Of a stretch of DNA of 64,000 nt, positions 43,322-53,522 are shown piece by piece. A program made the translations under genes and the position numbers. The stretch comes from DATJLY01 sp963773665. Its GTDB lineage: Bacteria > Pseudomonadota > Alphaproteobacteria > ATCC43930 > CGMCC-115725. Where the stretch lies: the NCBI GenBank assembly GCA_963773665.1, contig CAVZBZ010000013.1, positions 310,001 to 374,000 of the forward strand, in the 5' to 3' direction. The notes beneath the pieces are model-generated. The model made no database searches. It was not told the origin of the DNA and saw only the letters and a list, made by a program, of their open reading frames with translations. The first letter of the stretch is position 1; the number at the start of each line of letters is the position of its first letter.

Positions 43322-43463
43322 CGGGCGGTGGCGATTTATCCCGCCACCGTATCGGCCGGTTCCCCGGGCGAAGATTGCAGCGATTTAATGCCCGTGTAGG
43401 TGTCGCGTAAGCCGCGATGACCGATCCTTCCAGCTCCAATTTCCCTCGGAAAGGTCGGAATCG

Positions 43464-45014
43464 ATGTCCATGTCCATGCAGTCCTGGCACCGCGCGCGGC
43501 TTGCGGCGCTTGCCGGCGGAGTAGCACTCTCGCTCGTCGCGACGCCGCTCCTGGCCGCCCCAACTCCCGATCGCTCGGCTGCCGCCGCTGCGTCGGCGGT
43601 CACGGCGCTGCCGAGCTTCGGCCCGCTCGTCAAAGATGTCATGCCGGCGGTCGTCAATATCTCGGTGACGATGACGGGTCCGGGCGTTGTCGGCGAAAGC
43701 GGCGATCGGGACCAGGCTCAGCCGGGCGACAACGACCAGACGCCCGGATTTCCGCCTTCGCCGTTCGATCAGTTCCTGCGCCGCTTCTTCCAGCAGGGCC
43801 CGAACGGCATGCCGATGATGCCGGAGCATGGCGCGCAGCGCATGGCGCTCGGCTCGGGCTTCATCATCGATCCGTCGGGTTATGTCGTCACCAACAACCA
43901 CGTCGTCGAGAATGCCGGCAAGGTGACGGTCGTCTTCCAGGACGGCAGCAAGCATCCGGCGAAGATCGTCGGCCGCGACGAGAAGACCGATCTCGCGCTC
44001 ATCAAGATCGACGCGCCGAAGCCGCTGCCTTACGTCGAATGGGGCGACAGCAACGCCTCGCATGTCGGCGACTGGGTTTTGGCGGTCGGCAATCCGTTCG
44101 GATTGGGCGGCACGGTCAGCACCGGCATCATTTCGGCGCGCGGCCGCGACATCCACGAAGGCCCGTACGACGATTTTTTGCAGATCGACGCGTCGATCAA
44201 CCGCGGCAATTCCGGCGGTCCTACCTTCAGCCTCGACGGCCATGTGATCGGCATCAACACCGCGATCTACTCACCCAACGGCGGCTCGGTCGGGATCGGC
44301 TTCGCCATCCCGTCGAGCCTCGCCAAGCCGGTGATCGAGCAGTTGAAAGAGCACGGCAAGGTCGAGCGCGGCTGGCTCGGCGTGCAGATCCAGGAAGTGA
44401 CGCCGGAGTTGGCGAAAAGCCTTGGCCTGCCGAAGCCCGAAGGGGCGCTCGTCGCCGACGTGACGCCGGGCGGACCCGCGCAGAAGATCGGCATCAGGCA
44501 GGGCGACGTGATCCTGTCCTATGACGGGCACGACGTCGTCAAGCTGCGCGACCTGCCGCTCTCGGTCGCCGAGACTCCGGTCGGTCAGACCGTGCACGTG
44601 CAGATCTGGCGCGACGGCAAGGCGGAGACCGTGTCGCCGGTGATCGCCGCCATGCCCGAGCATCCGGAGCAGGTGGCGGCCAACGGGAACGCGCAGAAGG
44701 CGATGGGACTGAACCTTGCGCCCCTCACCGCCGAATTGCGCGAGCGGCTTCATGTCGGCAAGGACGTGAAGGGCGTGGTCGTGACCGGCGTTGCCGAGAA
44801 CAGCCCCTTGGCGACGCTCGGCATCGAGCAGGGCGACGTGATCGAGCAGGTCAACCGCCATCCGGTCGCGACGCCCGAAGAGGCGGCGCACGAGTTCGGT
44901 GCGGTCAAGAACGAGACCGGCCCGGAGAAGAGCGTCCTGCTCCTCATCAACCGCCACGGCGTCAACCAGTACGTGGCAATGACCGTCGAGCAGAACGGCG
45001 GCGGCAACGGCTAG
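43464..45014 (+). CDS. Do/DegQ-type periplasmic serine endoprotease
   Basis: 516 residues from ATG 43464. Signal peptide to about residue 32 ('GGVALSLVATPLLAAP'). The trypsin-like domain has His146 ('VVTNNHVVENAG'), Asp176 ('EKTDLALIKI') and Ser250 ('NRGNSGGPTF'). Two PDZ domains follow ('GWLGVQIQEVTPELAKSLGL' and 'VGKDVKGVVVTGVAENSPLA'). It degrades and refolds damaged envelope proteins, usually as a cage-forming oligomer. It is a single gene; its stop shares CTAG 45011-45014 with the convergent livM gene. Confidence 0.95.
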   Translation: MSMSMQSWHRARLAALAGGVALSLVATPLLAAPTPDRSAAAAASAVTALPSFGPLVKDVMPAVVNISVTMTGPGVVGESGDRDQAQPGDNDQTPGFPPSPFDQFLRRFFQQGPNGMPMMPEHGAQRMALGSGFIIDPSGYVVTNNHVVENAGKVTVVFQDGSKHPAKIVGRDEKTDLALIKIDAPKPLPYVEWGDSNASHVGDWVLAVGNPFGLGGTVSTGIISARGRDIHEGPYDDFLQIDASINRGNSGGPTFSLDGHVIGINTAIYSPNGGSVGIGFAIPSSLAKPVIEQLKEHGKVERGWLGVQIQEVTPELAKSLGLPKPEGALVADVTPGGPAQKIGIRQGDVILSYDGHDVVKLRDLPLSVAETPVGQTVHVQIWRDGKAETVSPVIAAMPEHPEQVAANGNAQKAMGLNLAPLTAELRERLHVGKDVKGVVVTGVAENSPLATLGIEQGDVIEQVNRHPVATPEEAAHEFGAVKNETGPEKSVLLLINRHGVNQYVAMTVEQNGGGNG

Positions 45015-46054
45015 CCCGACTTGCCCCCTCCTTTCCCTCCCCCCTTGAGGGGGAGGGCGAGGGTGGGGGGTGCCGCGCGCGGACCGTGCGGAACGAGCGT
45101 TGCCCGCCGCGCAAAGCGGCGCCCGAGCCTGCGCAGAAGCCCGGCGACGCCTTGCGGCATGACGTACATGAAGCCGATCAGGAAAAGCCCGTAGATCGCC
45201 CAGGGTGCTGCATCCGAGATCGCGTCGGCGACGTTCGGCACGAACTCGATGAAGACGGCGCCGAACACGGCGCCCGGAAGCGACGCGATGCCGCCGACGA
45301 CGATGCCGACGAGGAAGGAGAGGCTCAGGAAAATCGGGAAGCTGTCCGGCGCCACGAACTGCGTGACGAGCGCGCCGAGCGCGCCCGCGACGCCGGTGTA
45401 CATCGCGCTGATGCCGAAGGTCGCCGACTTGTAGAAGGCGGTGTCGATGCCCATGGCGCTCGCCGCCATCGGATGGTCGCGGATCGCGACGAGTGCCCTG
45501 CCGGTGCGCGCGCGCAGCAGGTTCCAGCCGACGACGTAGAGCGGCACGGCGACGATGAGGCAGAAGAAATAGAGCCACTGGTCGCTGTCGAGCGGCAGAA
45601 AGGGCGGCGGATCGGGCTTGGCGAAGGTGATGCCCTGGACCCCGCCGGTCCATTGCTCGATATGGCGGTATTTCAGGATCTGCGGCGTCGCCACCGCGAG
45701 CGCGAAGGTGGCGAGCGCGAGATAGAGCCCTTCGAGCCGCAAGGCCGGCAGGCCGAACAGGAATCCGGCGACGAGGCAGACCGCGCCGGCGATCGGCACC
45801 GTCGCCCAATAGGGGATGCCGGTCTTGTCGAGCAGGATCGCCGTCGTATAGGCGCCGATCGCGAAGAACGCGCCGTGCCCCAGCGATATCTGCCCGTTGA
45901 ATCCGGTGAGGATGTTGAGCCCCAGCAGCACGATCGCATAGACCACGACCATGGTGAGCTGAAACACATGGTAGCTGCTCATCGCGAACGGCAGGATGAC
46001 GAGGAGCGCGCCAAACGCCGCGAGCCCGACGATGCGCTGCTGCGGCGCGCTCAT
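45011..46054 (-). CDS. livM: branched-chain-type ABC transporter permease (LivM-like)
   Basis: 347 residues from ATG 46054, overlapping the livH stop by 4 nt. About eight to nine hydrophobic helices; 'VVYAIVLLGLNILTGFNGQI' and 'SLGHGAFFAIGAYTTA' are the LivM signatures. The substrate of the system is unknown; Liv-type importers carry amino acids, amides and aromatic acids. The last ~20 residues ('LALPLKGGGKGGGKSG') are encoded by a palindromic repeat element, so the natural C-terminus seems to have been extended. Part of livG-F-H-M on the minus strand, convergent with the protease gene. Confidence 0.92.
   Translation of the reverse strand: MSAPQQRIVGLAAFGALLVILPFAMSSYHVFQLTMVVVYAIVLLGLNILTGFNGQISLGHGAFFAIGAYTTAILLDKTGIPYWATVPIAGAVCLVAGFLFGLPALRLEGLYLALATFALAVATPQILKYRHIEQWTGGVQGITFAKPDPPPFLPLDSDQWLYFFCLIVAVPLYVVGWNLLRARTGRALVAIRDHPMAASAMGIDTAFYKSATFGISAMYTGVAGALGALVTQFVAPDSFPIFLSLSFLVGIVVGGIASLPGAVFGAVFIEFVPNVADAISDAAPWAIYGLFLIGFMYVMPQGVAGLLRRLGRRFARRATLVPHGPRAAPPTLALPLKGGGKGGGKSG
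45022..45071. repeat. G/C-block palindrome (ccctccccctt-type), copy 1
   Basis: The core at 45035-45057 is a run of C, then 'ttga', then a run of G: a near-perfect hairpin. The same element occurs as a facing pair at 49929-50017. Here it overlaps the 3' coding end of livM and could act as a terminator for the convergent protease gene. Confidence 0.75.
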
Positions 46055-46923
46055 ACCCGCGTCACCAGCGTGCGGCCGAACAGGCCCGACGGCCGCAGCA
46101 GCAGCACGCCGACGATGATGACGAGCGCCACCGTGAGCTTGATCTCGGTACCGACCACGTAGGCGCCGGCAAGGTTTTCGAGCACGCCGACGATGAAGCC
46201 GCCCATGGCCGCGCCCCAGGGATTGGTGATGCCGCCCAAAAGCGCCGCCGCGAAGCCGTAGAGCAGCACCCCGCTCATCATGTTGGGGTCGAGATAGACG
46301 ATCGGCGCCGCCATCATGCCCGCGACCGAGCCGATCATGCCGGCGAGCCCCCAGCCCAAGGCCAGCATCCAGCCGACGCGGATGCCGACGAGCCGGCTCG
46401 ACACCGGATTTTGCGCCGCCGCGCGCATGGCGAGCCCCAAGGGCGTGAAGCGGAAGAACAGGAAGACGAGCAGGAGCACGATGAGCGTCACGCTGATCAT
46501 GCCGACCTCGTGCGGCGACATGTAGCGCCCGCCGTACCACGCATCCGACGGGAACGGGCTCGGGAAGGCCTTGATGGTGTAGCCGTAGATCCAGCCGGCG
46601 ACGCTGTTGAGGATCACCAAAAGGCCGACGAACACCACGACGATCGACAGGATCGGCGCATTCTCAATGGGCCTGATGACGATGCGCTCGATCAGGACGC
46701 CGGCGGCGAACGACAGCGCCAAGGTCGCCGCGAAGGCAACCCAGTAGGGCAAGCCTGCATCGATCAGGGTCCAGGCGATGTATGTCGAAAACATCGCAAG
46801 CTCGCCCTGGGCGAAATTCACGTGGTGCGTCGCCTGGTAGATCATGACGAGCGCCAGCGCCACGCTCGCATAGATGCCGCCGGTGGCGAGACCCGAAAGC
46901 ACCTGCTGCAAGAAAGTGTCCAT
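46051..46923 (-). CDS. livH: branched-chain-type ABC transporter permease (LivH-like)
   Basis: 290 residues from ATG 46923. The start 'LQQVLSGLATGGIYASVALA' and 'MIYQATHHVNFAQGELAMFS' are classical LivH features, with about eight membrane helices and the EAA-like loop 'NPVSSRLVGIRVGWMLALGW'. It forms the translocation pore with LivM, energised by the LivG and LivF ATPases encoded just upstream. The livF stop is 9 nt before it. Confidence 0.94.
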   Translation of the reverse strand: MDTFLQQVLSGLATGGIYASVALALVMIYQATHHVNFAQGELAMFSTYIAWTLIDAGLPYWVAFAATLALSFAAGVLIERIVIRPIENAPILSIVVVFVGLLVILNSVAGWIYGYTIKAFPSPFPSDAWYGGRYMSPHEVGMISVTLIVLLLVFLFFRFTPLGLAMRAAAQNPVSSRLVGIRVGWMLALGWGLAGMIGSVAGMMAAPIVYLDPNMMSGVLLYGFAAALLGGITNPWGAAMGGFIVGVLENLAGAYVVGTEIKLTVALVIIVGVLLLRPSGLFGRTLVTRV

Positions 46924-46932
46924 CGCCCGCCC

Positions 46933-48416
<1,484 letters not shown>

Positions 48417-48655
48417 GCCAGCCCCGGCCCGTTCCCGCGCATGTCAGGCCGGCGGCAGGCACCACGCGTGCTCCTGCGAACGCCACTCCTCCCCGCTTTC
48501 CGCGCCCTCGTTATGGTCGGAGCGCGGGCGGCATGATAGTCGAATGCCGCGAGACGGAAAGGCTATTTTGAGGAGAAGGAGGCCGGAATGTCCGGCAAAT
48601 TGCGCCCTTCGGCGCGAGAGATTGCCGCGCCCCCCCTGGCGCGCGGCGAAAAGGG

Positions 48656-48823
48656 CTAAAGCGCGCTTGCGACTGAGTTGAAGGTGCTGTTGAGCGAGTT
48701 TCCGATCGTCCCGGATGCGGTCAGAATCGCCATCGAGATGAGCGCGGTGATGAGCGCATACTCGATCGCGGTCGCCCCGGCCTCGTCCTTGAGGAACGGG
48801 AATATCGACATGATGCGGCGCAT
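48656..48823 (-). CDS. Flp/Fap-type (type IVb) pilin
   Basis: 55 residues from ATG 48823, with GGAGG 5 nt upstream, ending TAG at 48656. The prepilin shows a short basic leader ('MRRIMSIFPFLKDEAG'), the processing site Gly followed by 'ATAIEYALITALISMAIL', and a short polar tail. The Glu five residues into the mature part and the following Tyr are the Flp hallmark. It would be cleaved by a TadV/CpaA peptidase and assembled by the Tad machinery into adhesive pili. No tad/cpa genes occur in the window, so the pilin gene is isolated. Confidence 0.88.
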   Translation of the reverse strand: MRRIMSIFPFLKDEAGATAIEYALITALISMAILTASGTIGNSLNSTFNSVASAL

Positions 48824-48924
48824 GGCGGCCTCCAAAAGGTGCGCAGCGAGTTTCGCCTTGGCGCTTAAACGCTTCGTTACGATCCCTTAAACTTCTAGCG
48901 AATGGTGCGACGGGAGGACGGGCT

Positions 48925-49914
48925 ATGGCCAGAAAGCTGCCGCTGACACTCGCCTGCGGCGATTACGAGATCGTCCGCGCCCTCAAGGAAGGGCAGGTCG
49001 AGCCCGACGGGATCGACCTCACGATCCTGACGGAGATGGATTCGACGACGCGGCATTGGCGTTTCTTGCGCAACCGCGATTTCGACATGGCCGAGCTTTC
49101 CGCTTCGTCCTACATCGTCGCGCGCGGCCAGGGTCATCCGTTCCGCGCGCTGCCGGTGTTTCTCCACCGGCGCTTCCGGCACGGCTTCGTCTTCATCAAC
49201 ACGAAGGCCGGCATCAAAAAGCCGACGGACCTGATCGGCCGCAGGATCGGCGTCAAATCCTTTCTCGTCACCGCGGTCCATTGGCTGCGCGGCATTCTCG
49301 AGCACGAATACGGCGTGCCGCACAAATCCGTGCATTGGTTCGCCGAGCTCGACGAGGACATCGATTTCCCGCCGCCGCCCGATCTCAAGCTGACGCGCCT
49401 TGCGCACGAGAAATCGGTCGAGACCATGCTGGCCGAGGGCGAGCTCGACGCCGTGCTGCATTCGGATTTCGTGAAGCCGTTCGTCGCGGGCGATCCGCGC
49501 GTCGCCCGGCTCTTTCCCGACTACAAGGCCGAGGAGCAGGCCTATTTCCGCAAGACCGGCATCTTCCCGATCATGCACGTGATGGGCATCAAGGAAGAGA
49601 TCGTCGAGCGCTACCCCTGGGTCCCGATCAACATGTTTCATGCCTTCACCGCGGCGAAGGCGATCGGCATGCGGCGCATGGAGAATCCGCGCCTCGTACC
49701 GCTCGCCTGGTACCGCGAGGCGTGGGAGGAGCAGGAGGCGATTCTGGGTCCCGATCCCTGGGAATACGGATTGACGCCGCGCAACCGCTACGCGCTCGAA
49801 ACGCTCGCCGGCTATTCGCACGAGCAGGGCCTGACGGAGCGCCGCATGTCGCTCGACGAGCTGTTCCTCGACATGTCGCAAGGCCGCAAGCGCGGCGACG
49901 AGTTCCGCATCTAG
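48925..49914 (+). CDS. 4,5-dihydroxyphthalate decarboxylase / NMT1-like family protein
   Basis: 329 residues from ATG 48925 behind 'gggagga'. The sequence 'LTLACGDYEIVRALKEGQVE', 'FDMAELSASSYIVARGQGHP' and 'RRIGVKSFLVTAVHWLRGIL' matches proteins annotated as 4,5-dihydroxyphthalate decarboxylase (Pht5-like), which have a periplasmic-binding-protein fold. No signal peptide is present, so it is cytoplasmic. Many relatives are uncharacterised, so decarboxylase activity is a family-level guess. It precedes the second molybdenum hydroxylase gene, separated by a repeat pair. Confidence 0.8.
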   Translation: MARKLPLTLACGDYEIVRALKEGQVEPDGIDLTILTEMDSTTRHWRFLRNRDFDMAELSASSYIVARGQGHPFRALPVFLHRRFRHGFVFINTKAGIKKPTDLIGRRIGVKSFLVTAVHWLRGILEHEYGVPHKSVHWFAELDEDIDFPPPPDLKLTRLAHEKSVETMLAEGELDAVLHSDFVKPFVAGDPRVARLFPDYKAEEQAYFRKTGIFPIMHVMGIKEEIVERYPWVPINMFHAFTAAKAIGMRRMENPRLVPLAWYREAWEEQEAILGPDPWEYGLTPRNRYALETLAGYSHEQGLTERRMSLDELFLDMSQGRKRGDEFRI

Positions 49915-49928
49915 AGCCCGTGCCTCGC

Positions 49929-50017
49929 ACCCCCCACCCTAACCCTCCCCCTCAAGGGGGGAGGGAACATTCCTGTTACCCCCTCCCCCTTGAAGGGGGA
50001 GGGTTGGGGTGGGGGTG
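49929..50017. repeat. G/C-block palindromes, facing pair (copies 2 and 3)
   Basis: Two units, 49929-49966 and 49979-50017, each a C-run/ttga or tcaa/G-run hairpin, are separated by a short spacer. They match the element at 45022-45071. The right end directly abuts the start of the second molybdenum hydroxylase gene: GTG codons at 50009 and 50015 lie inside the repeat, and ATG 50027 just beyond. Confidence 0.8.
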
Positions 50018-50026
50018 ACTCTCTCG

Positions 50027-52351
50027 ATGCTCGGGGACAGCATCAAACGCGTCGAAGACCCCGATCTCCTGCGCGGACGCGCGCGCTTCGTTGACGATAT
50101 CCGTCTGCCCTTCATGCTCGAGGCGGCCTTCGTCAGGAGCCCGCACGCTCATGCCGCGATCCGCGCCATCGACAAGCGCGCCGCGTTGGCGCTTGCGGGC
50201 GTCCATGCCGTTCTCACGCTTGCCGATCTGCGCCCAATGCTTCGCGCCGAGCGGCTCGTCGTGGGATTGCCGAGCGCCGCCTATCGCCAGGAGCGCGACC
50301 GTCCGGCGCTCGCGGGCGAGGAGGTGGTGCATGTCGGCGAGCCGGTGGCGATCGTCGTCGCGGAGAGCCGCTATCGTGCCGAGGACGCCGCAGCGCTCGT
50401 TGGCGTCGATTACGAGCCGTTGCAAGCGGTCGCCGATTGCCGCGCGGCACTTCTCCCCGATGCGCCCCTCGTCCATCGCGGCGCCCCGCACAATCTCTTG
50501 GCCCAATTCACCATGGAATACGGCGCGGTCGAGCGCGCCTTCGCCGCGGCGCCGCACCGTTTCGCGGTCTCGCTCTGGCAGCATCGCGGCGGCGGCCATT
50601 CGATCGAAGGGCGCGGTGCGGTGGCGATGGAGGATCCGCTCGACGGAAGGCTCACGCTGTGGAGCTCGACCCAGACCCCGCACGCGGCGCAGCGCCTCCT
50701 CTGCGACATGCTCGGGCGCGAGGAAAGCCGCATTCGCGTCGTGACGCCGGACGTGGGCGGCGGCTTCGGCCCGAAGCTCGTCTTCTATCCCGAGGATGTC
50801 GCGACATCGCTTGCCGCCATCCTGCTGCGCCGCCCGGTCAAGTGGATCGAGGACCGGCGCGAGCATTTCATCGCCACGACGCAGGAGCGCGACCAGTATT
50901 GGGAGGCCGAGATCGCGCTCGACGGTTCGGGCCGCATTGAGGCGCTGCGCGGCACGATGATCCACGACCACGGCGCCTACACCGCGCGCGGCGTCAATCT
51001 GCCTTACGAATCGGCGCAGACCGTGACCTTGGCCTATGACGTGCCGGCCTATCGCATGGATGTCCGGCTTGCGCTTACCAACAAGGTGCCGGTGACGCCG
51101 GTGCGCGGCGCGGGCCAGCCGCAGGGCGTGTTCGTGATGGAGCGGCTTCTCGACCGCGCCGCAAACGAACTTGGCATCGACCGCGCCGAGCTGCGGCGGC
51201 GCAATCTCGTGGGGCCCGAGCGCATGCCATGCACCAAGCCGCTTACCGCGCGCGGCGGCCATGCCGTCGTGCTCGACAGCGGCGATTACCCAAAAGTTCA
51301 GGCGATGGCGCTGGCCGAGGCGGGATGGCCGGAATTTCCCGCGCGCCAGAAGCGCGCGCGCGCAGAAAACCGGTTCATCGGCATCGGCCTTGCCAATTTC
51401 GTCAAGGGCACGGGCCGCGGCCCGTTCGAGAGCGCGCTCGTGCGCGTCGGGCCTTCGGGCGCGGTGCATGTCGCCTCGGGCGCCGCCGCGATGGGGCAGG
51501 GCACGAAGTCGATGCTGGCGCAGGTCGTGGCGGAAGTTCTGGGCGCCGATCCATCGAGCATCGCCGTCACCACGGGCGACACGGGCTCGGTCGCGCTCGG
51601 CATCGGCGGCTTCAACAGCCGGCAGGCCGTGCTCGCGGGCTCCTCGGCGCATCGCGCGGCGCTTGCCGTGCGCGACAAGGCGCTGGCGATCGCGTCGCAC
51701 CTCCTCGAGGCCGCGCCCGACGATCTCGAGCTCGCGGACGGCGAGATTCGCGTCAAGGCCGCACCGCAGATGAAACTGACGCTGGCCGATGTTGCGCGCG
51801 CCGCTGCGGGCTCGGCTGGATTTGCGCTGCCCGGCGGCATCGCCCCAGGCCTCGAGGCATCCGAGCAATTCGTCATCGACGCGATGGCTTATGCCAACGG
51901 CACCGCCGTCGCCGCGGTCGAGGTCGATCCCGAGACCGGGCTCGTCACCATCGAGCGGCTCGTCATCGCGCACGATTGCGGCTGCAGGATCAATCCCATG
52001 ATCGTCGATGGCCAGATCCTGGGCGGCGTCGCGCACGGCGTCGGGAACGCGCTCTTCGAGTGGATGGGCTTTGACGATGCGGCGCAGCCGGTGACGGCCA
52101 ATTTCGGCGAATACCTGCTGCCGTCGGCGCCCGACCTGCCGATTGTCACGATCCTGCACCACGAATCGCCGTCGCCCTTGAACCCCTTGGGCGTCAAGGG
52201 CGTCGGCGAATGCGGCGTGCTGCCGGTGCCGGCGGCGATCGTCTCGGCCATCGAGGATGCGCTCTCGCCGTTCGGCGTGCGCATCGCGCAGGCGCCGATC
52301 CGGCCGCACGAGATCGTGGCATTGATCAATCGCAGCCGCAGCAGGAAGTGA
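50027..52351 (+). CDS. xanthine-dehydrogenase-family molybdopterin-binding subunit, copy 2
   Basis: 774 residues from ATG 50027; in-frame GTG codons at 50009 and 50015 fall in a repeat and are less likely. Opens 'GDSIKRVEDPDLLRGRARFV'. Molybdopterin loops: 'DVGGGFGPKLVFYPEDVATS' and 'TPVRGAGQPQGVFVMERLLD'. Catalytic Glu in 'VKGVGECGVLPVP'. All large-subunit landmarks are intact. As with the copies at 40.0 and 53.5 kb, no FAD or 2Fe-2S subunit gene is adjacent. The 3' end overlaps the convergent amidohydrolase by 26 nt. Confidence 0.92.
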   Translation: MLGDSIKRVEDPDLLRGRARFVDDIRLPFMLEAAFVRSPHAHAAIRAIDKRAALALAGVHAVLTLADLRPMLRAERLVVGLPSAAYRQERDRPALAGEEVVHVGEPVAIVVAESRYRAEDAAALVGVDYEPLQAVADCRAALLPDAPLVHRGAPHNLLAQFTMEYGAVERAFAAAPHRFAVSLWQHRGGGHSIEGRGAVAMEDPLDGRLTLWSSTQTPHAAQRLLCDMLGREESRIRVVTPDVGGGFGPKLVFYPEDVATSLAAILLRRPVKWIEDRREHFIATTQERDQYWEAEIALDGSGRIEALRGTMIHDHGAYTARGVNLPYESAQTVTLAYDVPAYRMDVRLALTNKVPVTPVRGAGQPQGVFVMERLLDRAANELGIDRAELRRRNLVGPERMPCTKPLTARGGHAVVLDSGDYPKVQAMALAEAGWPEFPARQKRARAENRFIGIGLANFVKGTGRGPFESALVRVGPSGAVHVASGAAAMGQGTKSMLAQVVAEVLGADPSSIAVTTGDTGSVALGIGGFNSRQAVLAGSSAHRAALAVRDKALAIASHLLEAAPDDLELADGEIRVKAAPQMKLTLADVARAAAGSAGFALPGGIAPGLEASEQFVIDAMAYANGTAVAAVEVDPETGLVTIERLVIAHDCGCRINPMIVDGQILGGVAHGVGNALFEWMGFDDAAQPVTANFGEYLLPSAPDLPIVTILHHESPSPLNPLGVKGVGECGVLPVPAAIVSAIEDALSPFGVRIAQAPIRPHEIVALINRSRSRK

Positions 52352-53522
52352 GCATCACGTCGAGATAACGCCCCGGCGTCGCGGGCGGCGGGGTCTGGCG
52401 GCTCCTCCCATCGACCACCGGCTCGCCATCGACGAACACGTGCGAGATGCCGGGGAGATCGCCGTGCGCGATGCTCTCGCTGAGCGTCGCTCCGGCCGAG
52501 CCCTCGACCGGCGCCGCAACCAGAAAATCGGCGGGCGCGCCCGGGCGCAGCACGCCTACTTCGAGCCCGTGCGCGCGCGCGGTGTTGCCGGTCGCGACCG
52601 CGATCGCTTCCGCCGCGGAAAGCCCGCACACGCCGGCGAGATAGCAGATGTTGCGCAGCATGCCGCGCGGAATGACGCCGGTGCCGCCGGGCGTGTCGGT
52701 GCCGAGCGTGAGGCGGTCGAGCCGTCCCAGCTCCTTGAGCCGGCGCGCCGCGAGCAGCGTCGAGCGGTCGTTGCCCGAGCTGCAGATCTCGAGCGCGAAG
52801 CGCGTCTCCTCGATCGTGCGCAGGAGATCGCGGTCGCTCATCGGAATGGGGCCGCCCGAGACATGCGCCGCCACGTCGGGATCGAGCCAGGCGAGGATGT
52901 CGAAGCCGCAGATCTGCGACAGGCCCGAGCGCGACACGCCGCCGGTGTGCACCTTGACGCGGATCCCGCGCTCGCGGCACCAGCGCACATAAAGCTGCGC
53001 CTCGTCCTTGCCGGCGGCGAGCGGATAGAAGATGAACTTCGCGTGGCGCACGCCGGCGCGCGCGAGGCGGTCGAAATGCGCCTCCGTCATCCCCGGCACC
53101 AACAGCACGGTCCCGGCATGGAGCTTGACCCCGCTCCAGCGCACGCGGCCCGTGGTGGCGCGCGTCACCTCGGCGAGCGATGTCACGAGGTCGGGCGTGA
53201 GATTGGCGTAATCGAGCCCCGGCGTGTGCAGCTCGCCGGCCGAGACCATGGTGGTGGTGCCGCCATGCAGGTAGTTGCCGATCCAGCCGATCGCATCCTG
53301 GGTCGGCGTCCATTCGCCGAACACGGGATGCACGTGCCCATCGACGAGGCCGGGCAGTACCGCGCCGCCCGCGGCGTCGAGCACGCGGGAGGATTTCTCG
53401 TCCGCGCCTGGGTTGAGCGCCCGGATCACGCCGTCCTCGACGAGGAGCGCCTGCACCGGCGCCATCGGCGCGGCAATGTCGCCGGTAAAGAACTCGCCGA
53501 TGTTGCGGACGAGCGTGCGCAT
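52326..53522 (-). CDS. metal-dependent amidohydrolase (imidazolonepropionase/enamidase-like)
   Basis: 398 residues from ATG 53522, sharing one base with the stop of the third molybdenum hydroxylase. A beta-sandwich N-terminus ('LVEDGVIRALNPGADE') precedes the TIM barrel with the metal motif 'GLVDGHVHPVFGEW', a later 'VKLHAGTVLLVPG', 'KVHTGGVSRSG' and the Asp in 'LGTDTPGGTG'. It is close in style to enamidase and imidazolonepropionase, which open N-containing rings. Coupling to a molybdenum hydroxylase gene suggests hydroxylation followed by hydrolysis of an N-heterocycle (nicotinate-like chemistry), which is inference. The C-terminus ends in a Cys cluster ('TSCCGCD'). Confidence 0.87.
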   Translation of the reverse strand: MRTLVRNIGEFFTGDIAAPMAPVQALLVEDGVIRALNPGADEKSSRVLDAAGGAVLPGLVDGHVHPVFGEWTPTQDAIGWIGNYLHGGTTTMVSAGELHTPGLDYANLTPDLVTSLAEVTRATTGRVRWSGVKLHAGTVLLVPGMTEAHFDRLARAGVRHAKFIFYPLAAGKDEAQLYVRWCRERGIRVKVHTGGVSRSGLSQICGFDILAWLDPDVAAHVSGGPIPMSDRDLLRTIEETRFALEICSSGNDRSTLLAARRLKELGRLDRLTLGTDTPGGTGVIPRGMLRNICYLAGVCGLSAAEAIAVATGNTARAHGLEVGVLRPGAPADFLVAAPVEGSAGATLSESIAHGDLPGISHVFVDGEPVVDGRSRQTPPPATPGRYLDVMLTSCCGCD

